A DNA stretch of 64,000 nucleotides. It comes from Neobacillus sp. YX16 (GTDB taxonomy: Bacteria; Bacillota; Bacilli; Bacillales; Cytobacillaceae). The notes beneath the pieces were generated by a model. The model did no database searches, was not told the origin of the DNA, and saw only the letters and a program-made list of their open reading frames with translations. Both the position numbers and the translations under genes were made by a program. The stretch covers positions 2,370,001 through 2,434,000 of the forward strand of contig NZ_CP126115.1 in the NCBI RefSeq assembly GCF_030123505.1, read 5' to 3'. Of this stretch, positions 44,936 through 53,468 are shown one piece after another (position 1 is the first letter of the stretch; each line of letters opens with the position of its first letter).

Positions 44936-45718
44936 GTGAACACAGATCAAGCTTATGAATTGTTAACTGATGCAGGAGTAAAAGAAGATATCAGTATTCA
45001 AATAGTTAGAAGATGGCTGCGTGAAAGAAAAATAAAATACGTGGGCACTGTTCCTCAGAATTCTGGATATATACTTGATGATAAAGACCAAGCATTGAAC
45101 ATGTTAAAGGATGCGGGAGTTTCCGATCGTATTGGTATTCAAATTGTCCGACGATGGCTTAGGGAAGGTAAGATTCAAAACGTGGGGAATGGGAGGAGTG
45201 AATATTTTCCAAATGAAAATCTTTCAAAGGTGTATTTAAATAACGATACAGATCAGGAAAAGATTATAGGTCAATTAAATGTAAAAATTAATACACAGGA
45301 TGAGATTATAAAAGGGATGGAACAACTACATAAGACATCTATCGATACTTTAATTCAGCAAAGAACCAATTTAAATAAAGAAATTGTCAACCTAGAGTAT
45401 GAGAATGGTGACCTACAAAAGGAAACGAAGAAGTTACTAAAAGAGAATATTGAATTAAGAAATCAATTGTTAAAATTAACGGAAGAACTTTCTAAAGGAA
45501 AGAAAAAAGAAAGTGATAAGGTCCCTGTAACACTTTCTCCTAAAATGAATGACTACCGTCAAAAATTAGGACTCTCAAAAACGGCCAGTAATAAAGACGT
45601 TTTTGCAGGATATAAAAAATTATTAAAAGTTACACATCCTGATCATGGCGGCAACGCAACAGCCTTCCATTATATTAAAACAGACTATGATTATTTTAGA
45701 AATAGTATCAAAGAATAA
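44936..45718 (+). CDS. Tandem helix-turn-helix / coiled-coil / J-domain protein
   Basis: The frame opens at ATG 44915, but GGGAAAGGTGG is placed for the GTG at 44936 (MNTDQAYELLTDAGVKED, 260 aa). Residues about 3-35 and 50-85 are two copies of one HTH-like unit: each has DAGV, then IQIVRRWLRE and KI. Residues about 105-190 form a long coiled coil (NLNKEIVNLEYENGDLQKE). The C-terminal 65 residues are a J-domain-like fold (YRQKLGLSKTASNKDVFAGY, then VTHPDHGGNATAF) with the HPD triad that stimulates Hsp70 ATPase. A DNA-binding adaptor that recruits DnaK is a natural reading, unproven. It is a single-gene unit. Confidence 0.75.
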   Translation: MNTDQAYELLTDAGVKEDISIQIVRRWLRERKIKYVGTVPQNSGYILDDKDQALNMLKDAGVSDRIGIQIVRRWLREGKIQNVGNGRSEYFPNENLSKVYLNNDTDQEKIIGQLNVKINTQDEIIKGMEQLHKTSIDTLIQQRTNLNKEIVNLEYENGDLQKETKKLLKENIELRNQLLKLTEELSKGKKKESDKVPVTLSPKMNDYRQKLGLSKTASNKDVFAGYKKLLKVTHPDHGGNATAFHYIKTDYDYFRNSIKE

Positions 45719-45755
45719 TTGATTCTTCTGTCTAAATACACACTTAACCGTTCTT

Positions 45756-45786
45756 GTGCCTAACAATAAAGTTAGGCACCTTTTTA
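45756..45786. terminator. Bidirectional terminator between the J-domain gene and the Crp/Fnr genes
   Basis: GTGCCTAAC pairs perfectly with GTTAGGCAC around a 6-nt loop; TTTTTATT follows on the plus strand. It overlaps the end of the convergent Crp/Fnr gene. Confidence 0.85.
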
Positions 45787-46446
45787 TTCCTTATTGGTCA
45801 ACATTAATAAATCCAAGTTTTCAATGTGAATACCACCAGATTCTCGTAGATCTTTTAAACGATTAATATCCAGGATTTCAATCGTCCTATTTGATAAGTC
45901 GATGATTTTTTGAGTCTTCCACTTATTAAGTATTTTATTAACTGTAATTCTTGAGGTACCTATGTAACGGGCAAATGATGTTTGATCAATGGAGAAACTG
46001 CCATTTTCATTTATTAGTTTTAATAGATAATGCGCCATTTGTTGTTCAACCGGGGAGTTTAAAAAGGCTATTATCTCTGCAAGTATTCTAAATTTATAGA
46101 TTAGTGAATTGGTAAATAGACATGCTGCTTCAGGATGATTTTCACAAACTTTTTCTAACGCTTCATCAGAAAAATGATAGACAACAGATGAACAGGTAGC
46201 TAAAGCAGAGGTTAGATAAGCTTCCTTTCTTGAGCCGTGCTCTCCGAATAACATTCCTTCTGGAACATAATTAACGGTGCGTTCCACACCTTCTTTTGAA
46301 AGGAGGGTGATTTTTATTCCACCTTCAGATAAGAAGAAAAATCCTTTTCCTTCACATCCCTGACGGTAAACTACTGAATTTTCCTCAAACACAAGTTTAT
46401 TCCCATATTTTAAATAAGGACTCCAAGCGTTTCGAAGATTTTTCAT
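45784..46446 (-). CDS. Crp/Fnr-family regulator 2
   Basis: The 220-aa protein has a cyclic-nucleotide-binding-like N-terminal beta-barrel (FEENSVVYRQGCEGKGFFFL, GMLFGEHGS) and a C-terminal winged HTH (SIDQTSFARYIGTSRITVNKILNKWKTQKII). Its ATG overlaps the stop of the upstream Crp/Fnr gene by 4 nt, so both are co-translated and may form a heterodimer. No cysteine cluster for an Fe-S centre of Fnr type is evident. The pair diverges from the tryptophan/anthranilate catabolic cluster, which it most likely controls in response to a pathway metabolite. Confidence 0.9.
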   Translation of the reverse strand: MKNLRNAWSPYLKYGNKLVFEENSVVYRQGCEGKGFFFLSEGGIKITLLSKEGVERTVNYVPEGMLFGEHGSRKEAYLTSALATCSSVVYHFSDEALEKVCENHPEAACLFTNSLIYKFRILAEIIAFLNSPVEQQMAHYLLKLINENGSFSIDQTSFARYIGTSRITVNKILNKWKTQKIIDLSNRTIEILDINRLKDLRESGGIHIENLDLLMLTNKE

Positions 46447-47093
46447 GAAATCACCCTGCCTTGAATCTTTTTTAATTCATCGGGATTTATTATGATGATC
46501 TTTTTACCATGAACCTCAATGATGTCATCTTCCTTCCATTGCTTTAGAATCTTATAAATGGTAATTCTCGTTAAACCCGTGCATTTTGTTAGGTCTTGCT
46601 GTGATAGAGGAACTTCATAATTCTTAAATTCATAACAGATATTCAAAAGAATCACGGACAACTGTTGCTCTGGAATAAGTGTGTCCAAGTAAATTTTATC
46701 GGCTAGTATATGCATTTTATGGATGACCGTTTTTATAACCATGTGAAGGATTGAAGGTTGATAGGTTATTAGTTTTTGAAAATGATCACAATCGAAATAA
46801 TATAGTACTGAGTCATTTACAGCTGTAGCCGTTGTAAAATGTGGCTTCCGGTCCATAGCTTGAATCCCTAATAATTGCCCAGGAATAGCGATGTTTAGTA
46901 GGCGCTCTTTCCCATTTGTCGTTTTACTCGTCACTTTAACTAATCCCTTTTGGATATAATAAAATCCTTCTCCCATTGTCCCTTGTTGGTAAATACATTT
47001 TTTTTCCTTGAAAAATTGTCTAGTCCCAAATTGCAAACATGTTTCCCAATCAATATCACTGTCAAAAAGGATTGCCACTCTATCATCTCCCAA
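46443..47093 (-). CDS. Crp/Fnr-family regulator 1
   Basis: The 216-aa protein shows a Crp-like sensor domain (CIYQQGTMGEGFYYIQKGLVKV, GQLLGIQAMD), a dimerisation helix and an HTH (PLSQQDLTKCTGLTRITIYKILKQWKEDDII). It is the first gene of a two-gene operon with its paralogue. The 345-nt region shared with the divergent AAHS transporter gene holds a cre site and a palindrome with Crp geometry. The effector is unknown; kynurenine, anthranilate or 3-hydroxyanthranilate are plausible by context. Confidence 0.9.
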   Translation of the reverse strand: MGDDRVAILFDSDIDWETCLQFGTRQFFKEKKCIYQQGTMGEGFYYIQKGLVKVTSKTTNGKERLLNIAIPGQLLGIQAMDRKPHFTTATAVNDSVLYYFDCDHFQKLITYQPSILHMVIKTVIHKMHILADKIYLDTLIPEQQLSVILLNICYEFKNYEVPLSQQDLTKCTGLTRITIYKILKQWKEDDIIEVHGKKIIIINPDELKKIQGRVIS

Positions 47094-47139
47094 GTGAAAT
47101 TCAAGTGTTATGTATATTACGAGCTAATTTGCATTTTTT

Positions 47140-47153
47140 TGTTAACGCTTACA
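47140..47153. promoter_or_regulatory. cre site (CcpA) in the divergent control region
   Basis: TGTTAACGCTTACA matches 13 of 14 positions of TGWAANCGNTNWCA. It lies 47 nt from the start of the Crp/Fnr operon and 286 nt before the AAHS transporter gene. Carbon catabolite repression of the regulators, and possibly of the cluster, is expected. Confidence 0.75.
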
Positions 47154-47179
47154 TTTTACTGTAGATTAATAGATATGTA

Positions 47180-47199
47180 TTGTTAAATTCACATAACAA
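47180..47199. promoter_or_regulatory. Inverted repeat TTGTTA-N8-TAACAA
   Basis: Six-bp arms separated by 8 nt. The half-site resembles that of the 47222 palindrome, but the spacing is 2 nt longer than the Crp standard, so it may be a weaker or different site. Confidence 0.4.
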
Positions 47200-47221
47200 A
47201 TGGATGAAAAAAGTTTATTAA

Positions 47222-47237
47222 TGTTAACCACTTAACA
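47222..47237. promoter_or_regulatory. Crp/Fnr-geometry palindrome upstream of the AAHS transporter
   Basis: TGTTAACCACTTAACA has 5-N6-5 geometry like Crp sites (TGTGA-N6-TCACA). It lies between the tandem Crp/Fnr genes and the catabolic cluster, and a related 16-mer (12 of 16 matches) occurs at 48887 before the monooxygenase. It is a likely operator for one or both regulators. Confidence 0.55.
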
Positions 47238-47438
47238 ATAGTGTAAAAGATTAAAAAGATAAAATCAATATAGGTGAATTATTTTCAAAATAATCAGCCA
47301 ATTCATGGGACTTCCACTTAAATAGATATGAAGGAAGACAATCATGAAACCATTGAAAAAAGGGGGGAACCTTAAGAATATTCATCCAAGAATAAACACC
47401 AATGCCTATTGGAACAAATTCTAAAAGGAGATGGTTGG

Positions 47439-48794
47439 ATGAACAGGGAAGTACAATCTGTGGTTACGGAAGATTTAACAAAACAGAATGTCGGATTAAA
47501 TACTACTAAACTTTCTATTAAAAGTATGCCAAAAGCAACGTTTGTTGTTGTTATACTTTGCTGGTTTGCGATGCTGGCAGATGGATATGATTTAGGAATC
47601 TATGGTGCTGTATTACCATCATTAATGGAATATAAAGATTGGAGTATGACTCCAGCCCAAGCAGGTGCAATAGGAAGCTATGCATTAATGGGAATGCTGA
47701 TTGGTGCCATCTGTGTTGGAACTGTTACGGATATGATTGGCCGTAAATTGACCTTAATTTTTTGCGTTACCGTATTTTCGATTTCAATGTGTCTCGTCGC
47801 ACTTTCGACGTCACCGGAAATGTTTGGGATCTTTCGCTTTATTGGCGGTCTTGGACTTGGTGGAGTAATTCCTACAGCATCTGCTTTAACAATCGAGTAT
47901 TCTCCTGTCCGGCATCGATCAAAAATGTACGCCATTATGTATACTGGTTATCCAATTGGGGGAGTCCTTGGCGCTCTATTTTCCATGTTTCTTTTAGAGG
48001 ATTATGGATGGAGATTAATGTTTTGGATAGGTGTTATTCCACTTTTAGTTATTCCTTTTATTATTAAATTTCTTCCTGAGTCGATTAGCTTTCTAGTTGC
48101 TAAGAAAAGGTTTGATAAAGCTGAAAGTATAGCCCGAAAATTTCAACTTCCTAATGATTTTATCCAAAGTAATATGACGGATGAAACCAAAGGAACTACG
48201 AATAAATTCGCGGCTATTGCAAGTCTATTCTCACGAGAAAATATCAGGGCAACCATGTTTTTTTGGGTTACTTTCTTTCTAGGTCTGCTTATGATTTATG
48301 GTTTAAGTACATGGCTGCCAAAAATGATGCGTGAGGCAGGATATCCGCTCGGACCTAGTTTAGGATTTTTACTGATGTTAAACCTATCCGCAGCGATCGG
48401 TGCTCTAGTAGCAGGTACGGCGGCAGACCGATGGGGCTCTAGAAAAATTATCAGTCTTTCTTATTTCTTAGCAGGAGCTTCAATTGCACTTTTAAGCATA
48501 AAATCATCGATGTTCGTTGTGTATGGACTAGTGGGGGTAGCAGGTTTTGGAACTATTGGGACTACACTTATTCTAAATGCCTACATTTCTAAATATTTTG
48601 AAGCAGACAACCGAGCCACTGCTCTGGGATGGGCCCTGGGATTTGGACGGATTGGGGCTATATCAGGTCCAATTTTAATTGGTTTCTTTATGAGCTCAAA
48701 TTTTGACTTCTCGCTTAATTTTTATCTCTTTGCCGTTGCAGGAGTCTTAGCTTCCATTACAATCTTGTTTATCCCTAAAAAAGGAAATATATAA
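47439..48794 (+). CDS. AAHS-family aromatic acid transporter (probable anthranilate/kynurenine importer)
   Basis: The ATG at 47439 follows AAAGGAGATGG (451 aa). The DGYDLGIYGAVLPSLM motif in the first membrane helix is the mark of aromatic acid:H+ symporters such as PcaK and BenK. GTVTDMIGRKLT is MFS motif A. About twelve membrane segments. Placed at the head of the anthranilate/tryptophan cluster, it most likely imports anthranilate, kynurenine or a related aromatic acid. It is separated from the monooxygenase gene by a terminator at 48806. Confidence 0.9.
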   Translation: MNREVQSVVTEDLTKQNVGLNTTKLSIKSMPKATFVVVILCWFAMLADGYDLGIYGAVLPSLMEYKDWSMTPAQAGAIGSYALMGMLIGAICVGTVTDMIGRKLTLIFCVTVFSISMCLVALSTSPEMFGIFRFIGGLGLGGVIPTASALTIEYSPVRHRSKMYAIMYTGYPIGGVLGALFSMFLLEDYGWRLMFWIGVIPLLVIPFIIKFLPESISFLVAKKRFDKAESIARKFQLPNDFIQSNMTDETKGTTNKFAAIASLFSRENIRATMFFWVTFFLGLLMIYGLSTWLPKMMREAGYPLGPSLGFLLMLNLSAAIGALVAGTAADRWGSRKIISLSYFLAGASIALLSIKSSMFVVYGLVGVAGFGTIGTTLILNAYISKYFEADNRATALGWALGFGRIGAISGPILIGFFMSSNFDFSLNFYLFAVAGVLASITILFIPKKGNI

Positions 48795-48805
48795 AGTGTA
48801 AAGTT

Positions 48806-48852
48806 AAAAGCCGCTCTCTTCCATTCAAAAGAAGGGTACGGCTTTTATTTTT
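48806..48852 (+). terminator. Terminator after the AAHS transporter gene
   Basis: AAAAGCCG (48806-48813) pairs with CGGCTTTT (48839-48846), with CTTC/GAAG pairing inside, followed by ATTTTT. Confidence 0.85.
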
Positions 48853-48886
48853 CTAAAAAAGTATAATCTGACTTTTTTGAAAAAAG

Positions 48887-48902
48887 TGTTAACCAGACTA
48901 CA
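48887..48902 (+). promoter_or_regulatory. Crp/Fnr-like site upstream of the monooxygenase operon
   Basis: TGTTAACCAGACTACA shares its first nine bases and 12 of 16 overall with the palindrome at 47222-47237. It is 56 nt before the monooxygenase start. Confidence 0.4.
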
Positions 48903-48957
48903 ATGCCTTCGAAAATTCAGTTTTATAATAACACTATGAAGGATGAGGAGGATGTAT

Positions 48958-50436
48958 ATGGGAATTCGTACAGGAGCACAGTATATCGAGGCATTAAAAT
49001 CACGTAATCCAGAAGTTTGGTTATCAGGGAAAAGAGTAACAAATATCTTTGAAGAACCTGTTTTTCATCAACCAATTCTTGAAATGGCGAAGTTGTATGA
49101 TTTACAGCATGATCCAGCGTATCAGGGAGAGGTCACTCATATTTGTGAAGAAACCGGTGAAAGAATTTCAAATGCATTCATCGTACCAAAAAGCTATCAG
49201 GATCTAGAAGCTCGAAGAAAAACGTTCGAGGTGTTTGCTAAGGCAACGTTTGGTTTAATGGGAAGAACTCCTGATTTTCTAAATGTAGTGGTAACTTCTA
49301 TGGCTAGTAATTCCGAGTTCTTGGACAAATACAATCCTGAATGGGGAAAAAACATTCGAGCTTATTATAAGCATGTTCGCGACAATGACCTATTTTTAAC
49401 ACACGCTATTATTAATCCACAAAATGACCGCAGTAAATCATCACATGAACAACAGGATATGTTTACCCATTTAGGTGCTGTTAAAGAAACTCCAGATGGC
49501 TTGGTTGTAAGAGGCGCAAAGATGCTGGCAACCCTCGCACCTATTACCGACGAAGTAATTGTTTATTCATTCCCTGGATTTAAACCTGGAGATGAACGTT
49601 ATGCCCTTGCTTTTGCACTTCCACTTGATACGCCAGGGCTTCGTATTTTATGCCGTGAAGCTATGCAGGATGGAAAACGTTCTGTTTATGACCACCCATT
49701 AGCATCAAGATTCGAGGAAATGGACGCGGTCTTAGTATTTAATGATGTTTTAGTACCGTGGGATCGTGTTTTCCTTTATAACAATGTCGAGGCAGCAAAT
49801 TTACTGTATCCGAAAACAGGAATTGGTATCCAACCCGCACATCAATCTGGAGTTAGAGGTTTAATAAAGCTGCAATTTGCTACCGAAGTGGCTTGTAAAT
49901 TAGCAGACTCCATTGGTGTTGATTGTTATCTAAATGTTCAAAACGATTTAGGCGAATTAATCCAATCAGTAGAATCTATAAGGGCTTTGCTCCGAATCGC
50001 TGAGTATGAATATGAAGTTACAGAGACTGGTGAAGCAATGCCAGCCTATGCACCTCTTGAAACAATTCGAGGATTGCTGCCGAAAATGTATCCACGTGCC
50101 ATTGAAGTAATGCAAATCATCGGTGCTGGAGGGCTATTAATGTCACCAACGGATGCCGATTTTGAAAATCCAGATCTACGAGAAGATTTAGATCGATATT
50201 ACGTGGGAAGAGAAGGAGTAAATGCAGAAGAGCGTGTTCATCTCTTTAAGTTGGCATGGGATTTATGCGGTGAGGCATTTGGGCAAAGGATCCTTCAATA
50301 CGAACGTTATTACACAGGAGATCCAATTCGTAAGAGAGCCATTTTCTATAACAACCACAAAAGAAATAATTCATTTAAGCTGGTTGAAGAAGCGTTGGAG
50401 ATTTTTGACCGAAAAAAAGAGGTTCCTAGCTTATAA
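48958..50436 (+). CDS. FADH2-dependent anthranilate 3-monooxygenase (HpaB-like oxygenase)
   Basis: The 492-aa protein belongs to the HpaB/HpaH flavin monooxygenase family ([72 protein letters not shown]). Most such proteins are annotated 4-hydroxyphenylacetate 3-monooxygenase. Here the next two genes encode an FAD-synthetase domain and a flavin reductase, and 3-hydroxyanthranilate dioxygenase follows. That matches the anthranilate 3-monooxygenase system known from Geobacillus thermodenitrificans (EC 1.14.14.8). I therefore infer anthranilate to 3-hydroxyanthranilate. The ATG at 48958 follows GAGGAGG by 6 nt. Confidence 0.88.
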   Translation: MGIRTGAQYIEALKSRNPEVWLSGKRVTNIFEEPVFHQPILEMAKLYDLQHDPAYQGEVTHICEETGERISNAFIVPKSYQDLEARRKTFEVFAKATFGLMGRTPDFLNVVVTSMASNSEFLDKYNPEWGKNIRAYYKHVRDNDLFLTHAIINPQNDRSKSSHEQQDMFTHLGAVKETPDGLVVRGAKMLATLAPITDEVIVYSFPGFKPGDERYALAFALPLDTPGLRILCREAMQDGKRSVYDHPLASRFEEMDAVLVFNDVLVPWDRVFLYNNVEAANLLYPKTGIGIQPAHQSGVRGLIKLQFATEVACKLADSIGVDCYLNVQNDLGELIQSVESIRALLRIAEYEYEVTETGEAMPAYAPLETIRGLLPKMYPRAIEVMQIIGAGGLLMSPTDADFENPDLREDLDRYYVGREGVNAEERVHLFKLAWDLCGEAFGQRILQYERYYTGDPIRKRAIFYNNHKRNNSFKLVEEALEIFDRKKEVPSL

Positions 50437-50468
50437 AACATTAAACTATTTCGAGGAGGTGTGATTGG

Positions 50469-50993
50469 GTGCAAACGTTAAAAGATGGTGCTCTAACACT
50501 TAAAGGTTCTGTTATTGCTATTGGTGCATTTGATGGGGTACACAAAGGACACCAAGCTGTCATTAGGCAGGCTGTGGAAAAGAGTCTTTTTCATCAGGTT
50601 CCAAGCGTCGTATATACGTTCGACCCGCCTCCTCGACATTTTTTTAAAGGTGCCCAAATCTTGACACCCATTCAAGAAAAGGTAAGTAGGATCTATAAAT
50701 TAGGTGTAGATTATGTGATTGTTGCTAGTTTTGATGAATGGTATGCAACGCGCCCTCCTGAAGATTTTATCAGTGAATTATCAAAACTTAACCCGATAGA
50801 AGTGTCTATTGGTTCGGATTTTCGTTTTGGAAAAAGTAGAAAAGGTGATGTAGAACTATTAAAAAAATACTTTCAGATCAATGTGACATTACCTGTTTAT
50901 TGTAATGGCGGAGAACTTATTTCATCAACGAGAATTCGCCAGTTAATTTCAGAGGGAGATTATCAACAGTCCTACGCCTTATTAGGGTGGTAA
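50469..50993 (+). CDS. FAD synthetase (RibF N-terminal domain only) serving the monooxygenase
   Basis: The 174-aa product is the FMN adenylyltransferase domain of RibF/RibC: IAIGAFDGVHKGHQAVI (nucleotidyl-transferase HxGH), YTFDPPPRHFF, IGSDFRFGKSRKG and ISSTRIRQLI. The riboflavin kinase domain of normal RibF (about 310 aa) is absent, so it should make FAD from FMN only. It starts with GTG 9 nt after GGAGG. Placed between the oxygenase and the flavin reductase, it probably ensures FAD supply for the FADH2-dependent oxygenase. Confidence 0.9.
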   Translation: MQTLKDGALTLKGSVIAIGAFDGVHKGHQAVIRQAVEKSLFHQVPSVVYTFDPPPRHFFKGAQILTPIQEKVSRIYKLGVDYVIVASFDEWYATRPPEDFISELSKLNPIEVSIGSDFRFGKSRKGDVELLKKYFQINVTLPVYCNGGELISSTRIRQLISEGDYQQSYALLGW

Positions 50994-51038
50994 TAGAACT
51001 GAGGGTTACTTATTAGAAACAAAAGGGGTAATAAAACT

Positions 51039-51599
51039 ATGAAACTACTAGGAATTTCAGGCACCATTATTGGAGAAAAGACGAGTATTGTTGTCCAAAA
51101 GGTCCTTGAAGGAGTAAAGAAACACCATCCAAATGTGGAAATTGAATTGTTGGATTTAAGAGAATATGATGTCCAGTTTTGTGATGGTCGAAACCCTGCG
51201 ACCTACACGGGTGATACAAAAAAAGTTCTTGATATCATTCAATCTGCTGATTTTTATATTATCGGAACACCAATTTTTCAAGGCTCATTATCAGGACCAC
51301 TTAAGAATTTATTTGATTTAATCAATCCAAAGGATATTCGTAATAAAGTAATGGGATTTGTCGCTACCGGCGGTACTTTCCAGCACTACCTGGTGATTGA
51401 AAACCAATTGAAACCAATTGCAGGATTTTTCCGGGCATTCGTAGCTCCAGGCTATGTGTACGTTAATAACGATCATTTCAATAAAGATAATGAAATCATC
51501 GATCAGGAAGTATTAAACCGAATTACAGACTTAGCAAAAGAAGTAGTATTCATGCAAGAAGCATTAAAATCATTCGAAGAAAAATTAACAACGGTCTGA
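51039..51599 (+). CDS. NAD(P)H-dependent flavin reductase (FMN_red family)
   Basis: The 186-aa flavodoxin-like protein begins MKLLGISGTIIGEKTSIVVQ (phosphate-binding loop) and has FYIIGTPIFQGSLSGPLKNLFD, typical of NADPH-dependent FMN reductases such as SsuE. In this operon it should supply reduced FAD to the HpaB-like oxygenase. An AAAGGGGTA site lies before the ATG. A 265-nt tandem repeat region follows immediately. Confidence 0.88.
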   Translation: MKLLGISGTIIGEKTSIVVQKVLEGVKKHHPNVEIELLDLREYDVQFCDGRNPATYTGDTKKVLDIIQSADFYIIGTPIFQGSLSGPLKNLFDLINPKDIRNKVMGFVATGGTFQHYLVIENQLKPIAGFFRAFVAPGYVYVNNDHFNKDNEIIDQEVLNRITDLAKEVVFMQEALKSFEEKLTTV

Positions 51600-51864
51600 A
51601 ACGGTACTAATGAAGGGACCATGAAACCCAAAAACAAGACTTATTAGATGAAATGGGTCCCATAAAGGGTCCATGAAGCCCAAAAACTAGAATTATTAGA
51701 TGAAATGGGTGTCATGAAGGGTTCATGAAGCCCAAAAACTGGACTTATTAGATGAAATGGGTCTCATGAAGGGTTCATGAAGCCCAAAAACTAGATTCTT
51801 AAGATAAAACGGTACTCATGAACGGTTCGTGAGCCCAGAAACTAAATTGAAAAAAGAAACGGAT
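51600..51864 (+). repeat. Five tandem 52-bp repeats in mid-cluster
   Basis: About five imperfect copies with a constant 52-nt period. The shared word TTATTAGATGAAATGGGT begins at 51641 and recurs at 51693 and 51745, with a diverged copy near 51797. Each unit also carries TTCATGAAGCCCAAAAAC, and TGGG/CCCA stretches can pair within a unit. The period is not a multiple of three and stops occur in all frames, so it is not coding. It separates the monooxygenase module from the dioxygenase genes. Confidence 0.9.
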
Positions 51865-51914
51865 CGCATTAGATATAAGTGGGGTCAATAAAATTCGAGA
51901 GGGGACAGTTACTC

Positions 51915-52454
51915 ATGACAAATTCATTAAAACCAATAAACCTATGGGGATTTATCGAAGAAAATAAGGAACAATTAAAGCCGCCGGTTAATAATAAAGT
52001 CATTTGGAAGGATTCGGAGCTAATGTTTATGATCCTTGGCGGACCAAACAAACGACGTGATTTTCACGTTGATCCATCGGAAGAGATTTTTTATCAATTA
52101 AAAGGTAATTGTTACGTTGAAATTATTAACGCAGAGGGTAAAAGAGAAGTGATTACAGTGAAAGAAGGAGAAGTATTCCATCTGCCTCCAAATGTACCTC
52201 ATTCTCCGCATCGAGTGGCTGATACAATTGGAATTGTGATTGAACGTGACAGAGCAACAGGTGAATTAGAGGATTTTGTTTGGTTCTGTGATGAATGTGA
52301 CCATGAGATGCATCGAGTTTCGGTCCAATTAACGAATATTGAAGTACAGGTAAAAGAGGCAATCAATGGTTTTAACAGTAATGTAGAGCTTCGTACTTGT
52401 AAGAATTGTGGTTATGTAATGCCGGAAGAAGCGAGTGAATGGAAATGCGAGTAG
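51915..52454 (+). CDS. nbaC: 3-hydroxyanthranilate 3,4-dioxygenase
   Basis: The frame opens at 51879, but the ATG at 51915 (MTNSLKPINLWGFIEENK, 179 aa) follows AGGGGA and matches the family start. The cupin iron site is in DFHVDPSEEIFYQLKG (His, Glu) and a later His in LPPNVPHSPHR. The end carries two Cys pairs (CDEC, CKNC) of the rubredoxin-like second metal site found in bacterial enzymes. It opens 3-hydroxyanthranilate to 2-amino-3-carboxymuconate 6-semialdehyde. Its end overlaps the next gene by 16 nt. Confidence 0.95.
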   Translation: MTNSLKPINLWGFIEENKEQLKPPVNNKVIWKDSELMFMILGGPNKRRDFHVDPSEEIFYQLKGNCYVEIINAEGKREVITVKEGEVFHLPPNVPHSPHRVADTIGIVIERDRATGELEDFVWFCDECDHEMHRVSVQLTNIEVQVKEAINGFNSNVELRTCKNCGYVMPEEASEWKCE

Positions 52455-53449
52455 ATTTTCATACACATATCATTCCAGAAAATTTCCCGGACTTTGCGGC
52501 AAAGTACCAAAATGATAAATGGCCAATCCTTCAGCCAACCTGTTCGTGTGGTGCTAATATTATGGTTGCAGGCAAGGTATTTCGTGAAGTGACAGACCAG
52601 GTTTGGAGTCCGGAGAAGCGGATTAGTGATATGGAAAAGGAAAATGTAGATATACAGGTTCTTTCGCCCATCCCAGTTACATTTTCTTACTGGGCACCAA
52701 TTGAAGAAGCTGTAATCATGGCTAGATTACAGAATGATTTTATCGCAGAAACAGTTGCACAATATCCAACGAAGTTTATTGGTCTTGGGACTGTCCCGCT
52801 GCAAAATGTTGAATTTGCCATTCGTGAACTAGATCGTTGTGTTCATGAACTGGGTTTAAAGGGGATTGAAATTGGCACGAACATTAATGGGAAAAATTTA
52901 GATGATGAATCGTTAACAGACTTCTTTGCCATGTGTGAGAAGTGGAATGTTCCGATATTCGTTCATCCATGGGAAACACTTGGCAGTGATCGGTTCACCA
53001 AACATAACCTAATGTACACTGTCGGGATGCCAAGTGAAACTGCATTAGCGGCCGCAAGTTTAATCCTAGGTGGTGTTCTTGAAAAGTTTCCTGGATTAAA
53101 AATCTGTTTTTCTCATGGCGGCGGCTCACTGCCTTATATTCTTCCCCGCCTTGATCATGGGTGGAATGTCTGGCCGCACCTTCAGCTGACAGAGCAGCCT
53201 CCAAGTTTTTATGCCAAGAAATTTTTCTATGATTCTATCGTAAATAATCCAGTGAATATTAAATTCCTAGTTGAAAAATTTGGTGCAGAACAAGTCATCA
53301 TGGGATCTGACTATCCATTCCTACTCAGAGAAACGCCTCCTGGGAAGATTATTGATGATACTCTATCCCTTACTGCTGATCAAAAAAGAGCAATGTTAGG
53401 TGAAAATGCACTAAGATTCTTAAATATTCCGGTTAATCAACTAATTTAG
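52439..53449 (+). CDS. nbaD: 2-amino-3-carboxymuconate-6-semialdehyde decarboxylase (ACMSD)
   Basis: The 336-aa amidohydrolase-family protein has the metal ligands in DFHTHIIPE (HxH), FVHPWETLG, CFSHGGG and MGSDYPF (Asp). ACMSD decarboxylates the dioxygenase product to 2-aminomuconate 6-semialdehyde and so diverts it from quinolinate formation. It overlaps the dioxygenase gene by 16 nt; a second ATG at 52445 (MRVDFHTH) is an equally possible start. Length is normal. Confidence 0.95.
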   Translation: MEMRVDFHTHIIPENFPDFAAKYQNDKWPILQPTCSCGANIMVAGKVFREVTDQVWSPEKRISDMEKENVDIQVLSPIPVTFSYWAPIEEAVIMARLQNDFIAETVAQYPTKFIGLGTVPLQNVEFAIRELDRCVHELGLKGIEIGTNINGKNLDDESLTDFFAMCEKWNVPIFVHPWETLGSDRFTKHNLMYTVGMPSETALAAASLILGGVLEKFPGLKICFSHGGGSLPYILPRLDHGWNVWPHLQLTEQPPSFYAKKFFYDSIVNNPVNIKFLVEKFGAEQVIMGSDYPFLLRETPPGKIIDDTLSLTADQKRAMLGENALRFLNIPVNQLI

Positions 53450-53468
53450 TAGGAAAAGAGATGAGTAG

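Noticed and set aside
48958..50436. Annotation as 4-hydroxyphenylacetate 3-monooxygenase
   Set aside because: The fold is HpaB-like, but all neighbours (FAD synthetase domain, flavin reductase, HAAO, ACMSD, KynU) point to anthranilate as substrate.
51600..51864. Tandem repeats as a CRISPR array
   Set aside because: The units are directly adjacent at a 52-nt period with no unique spacers, and no cas genes are present.
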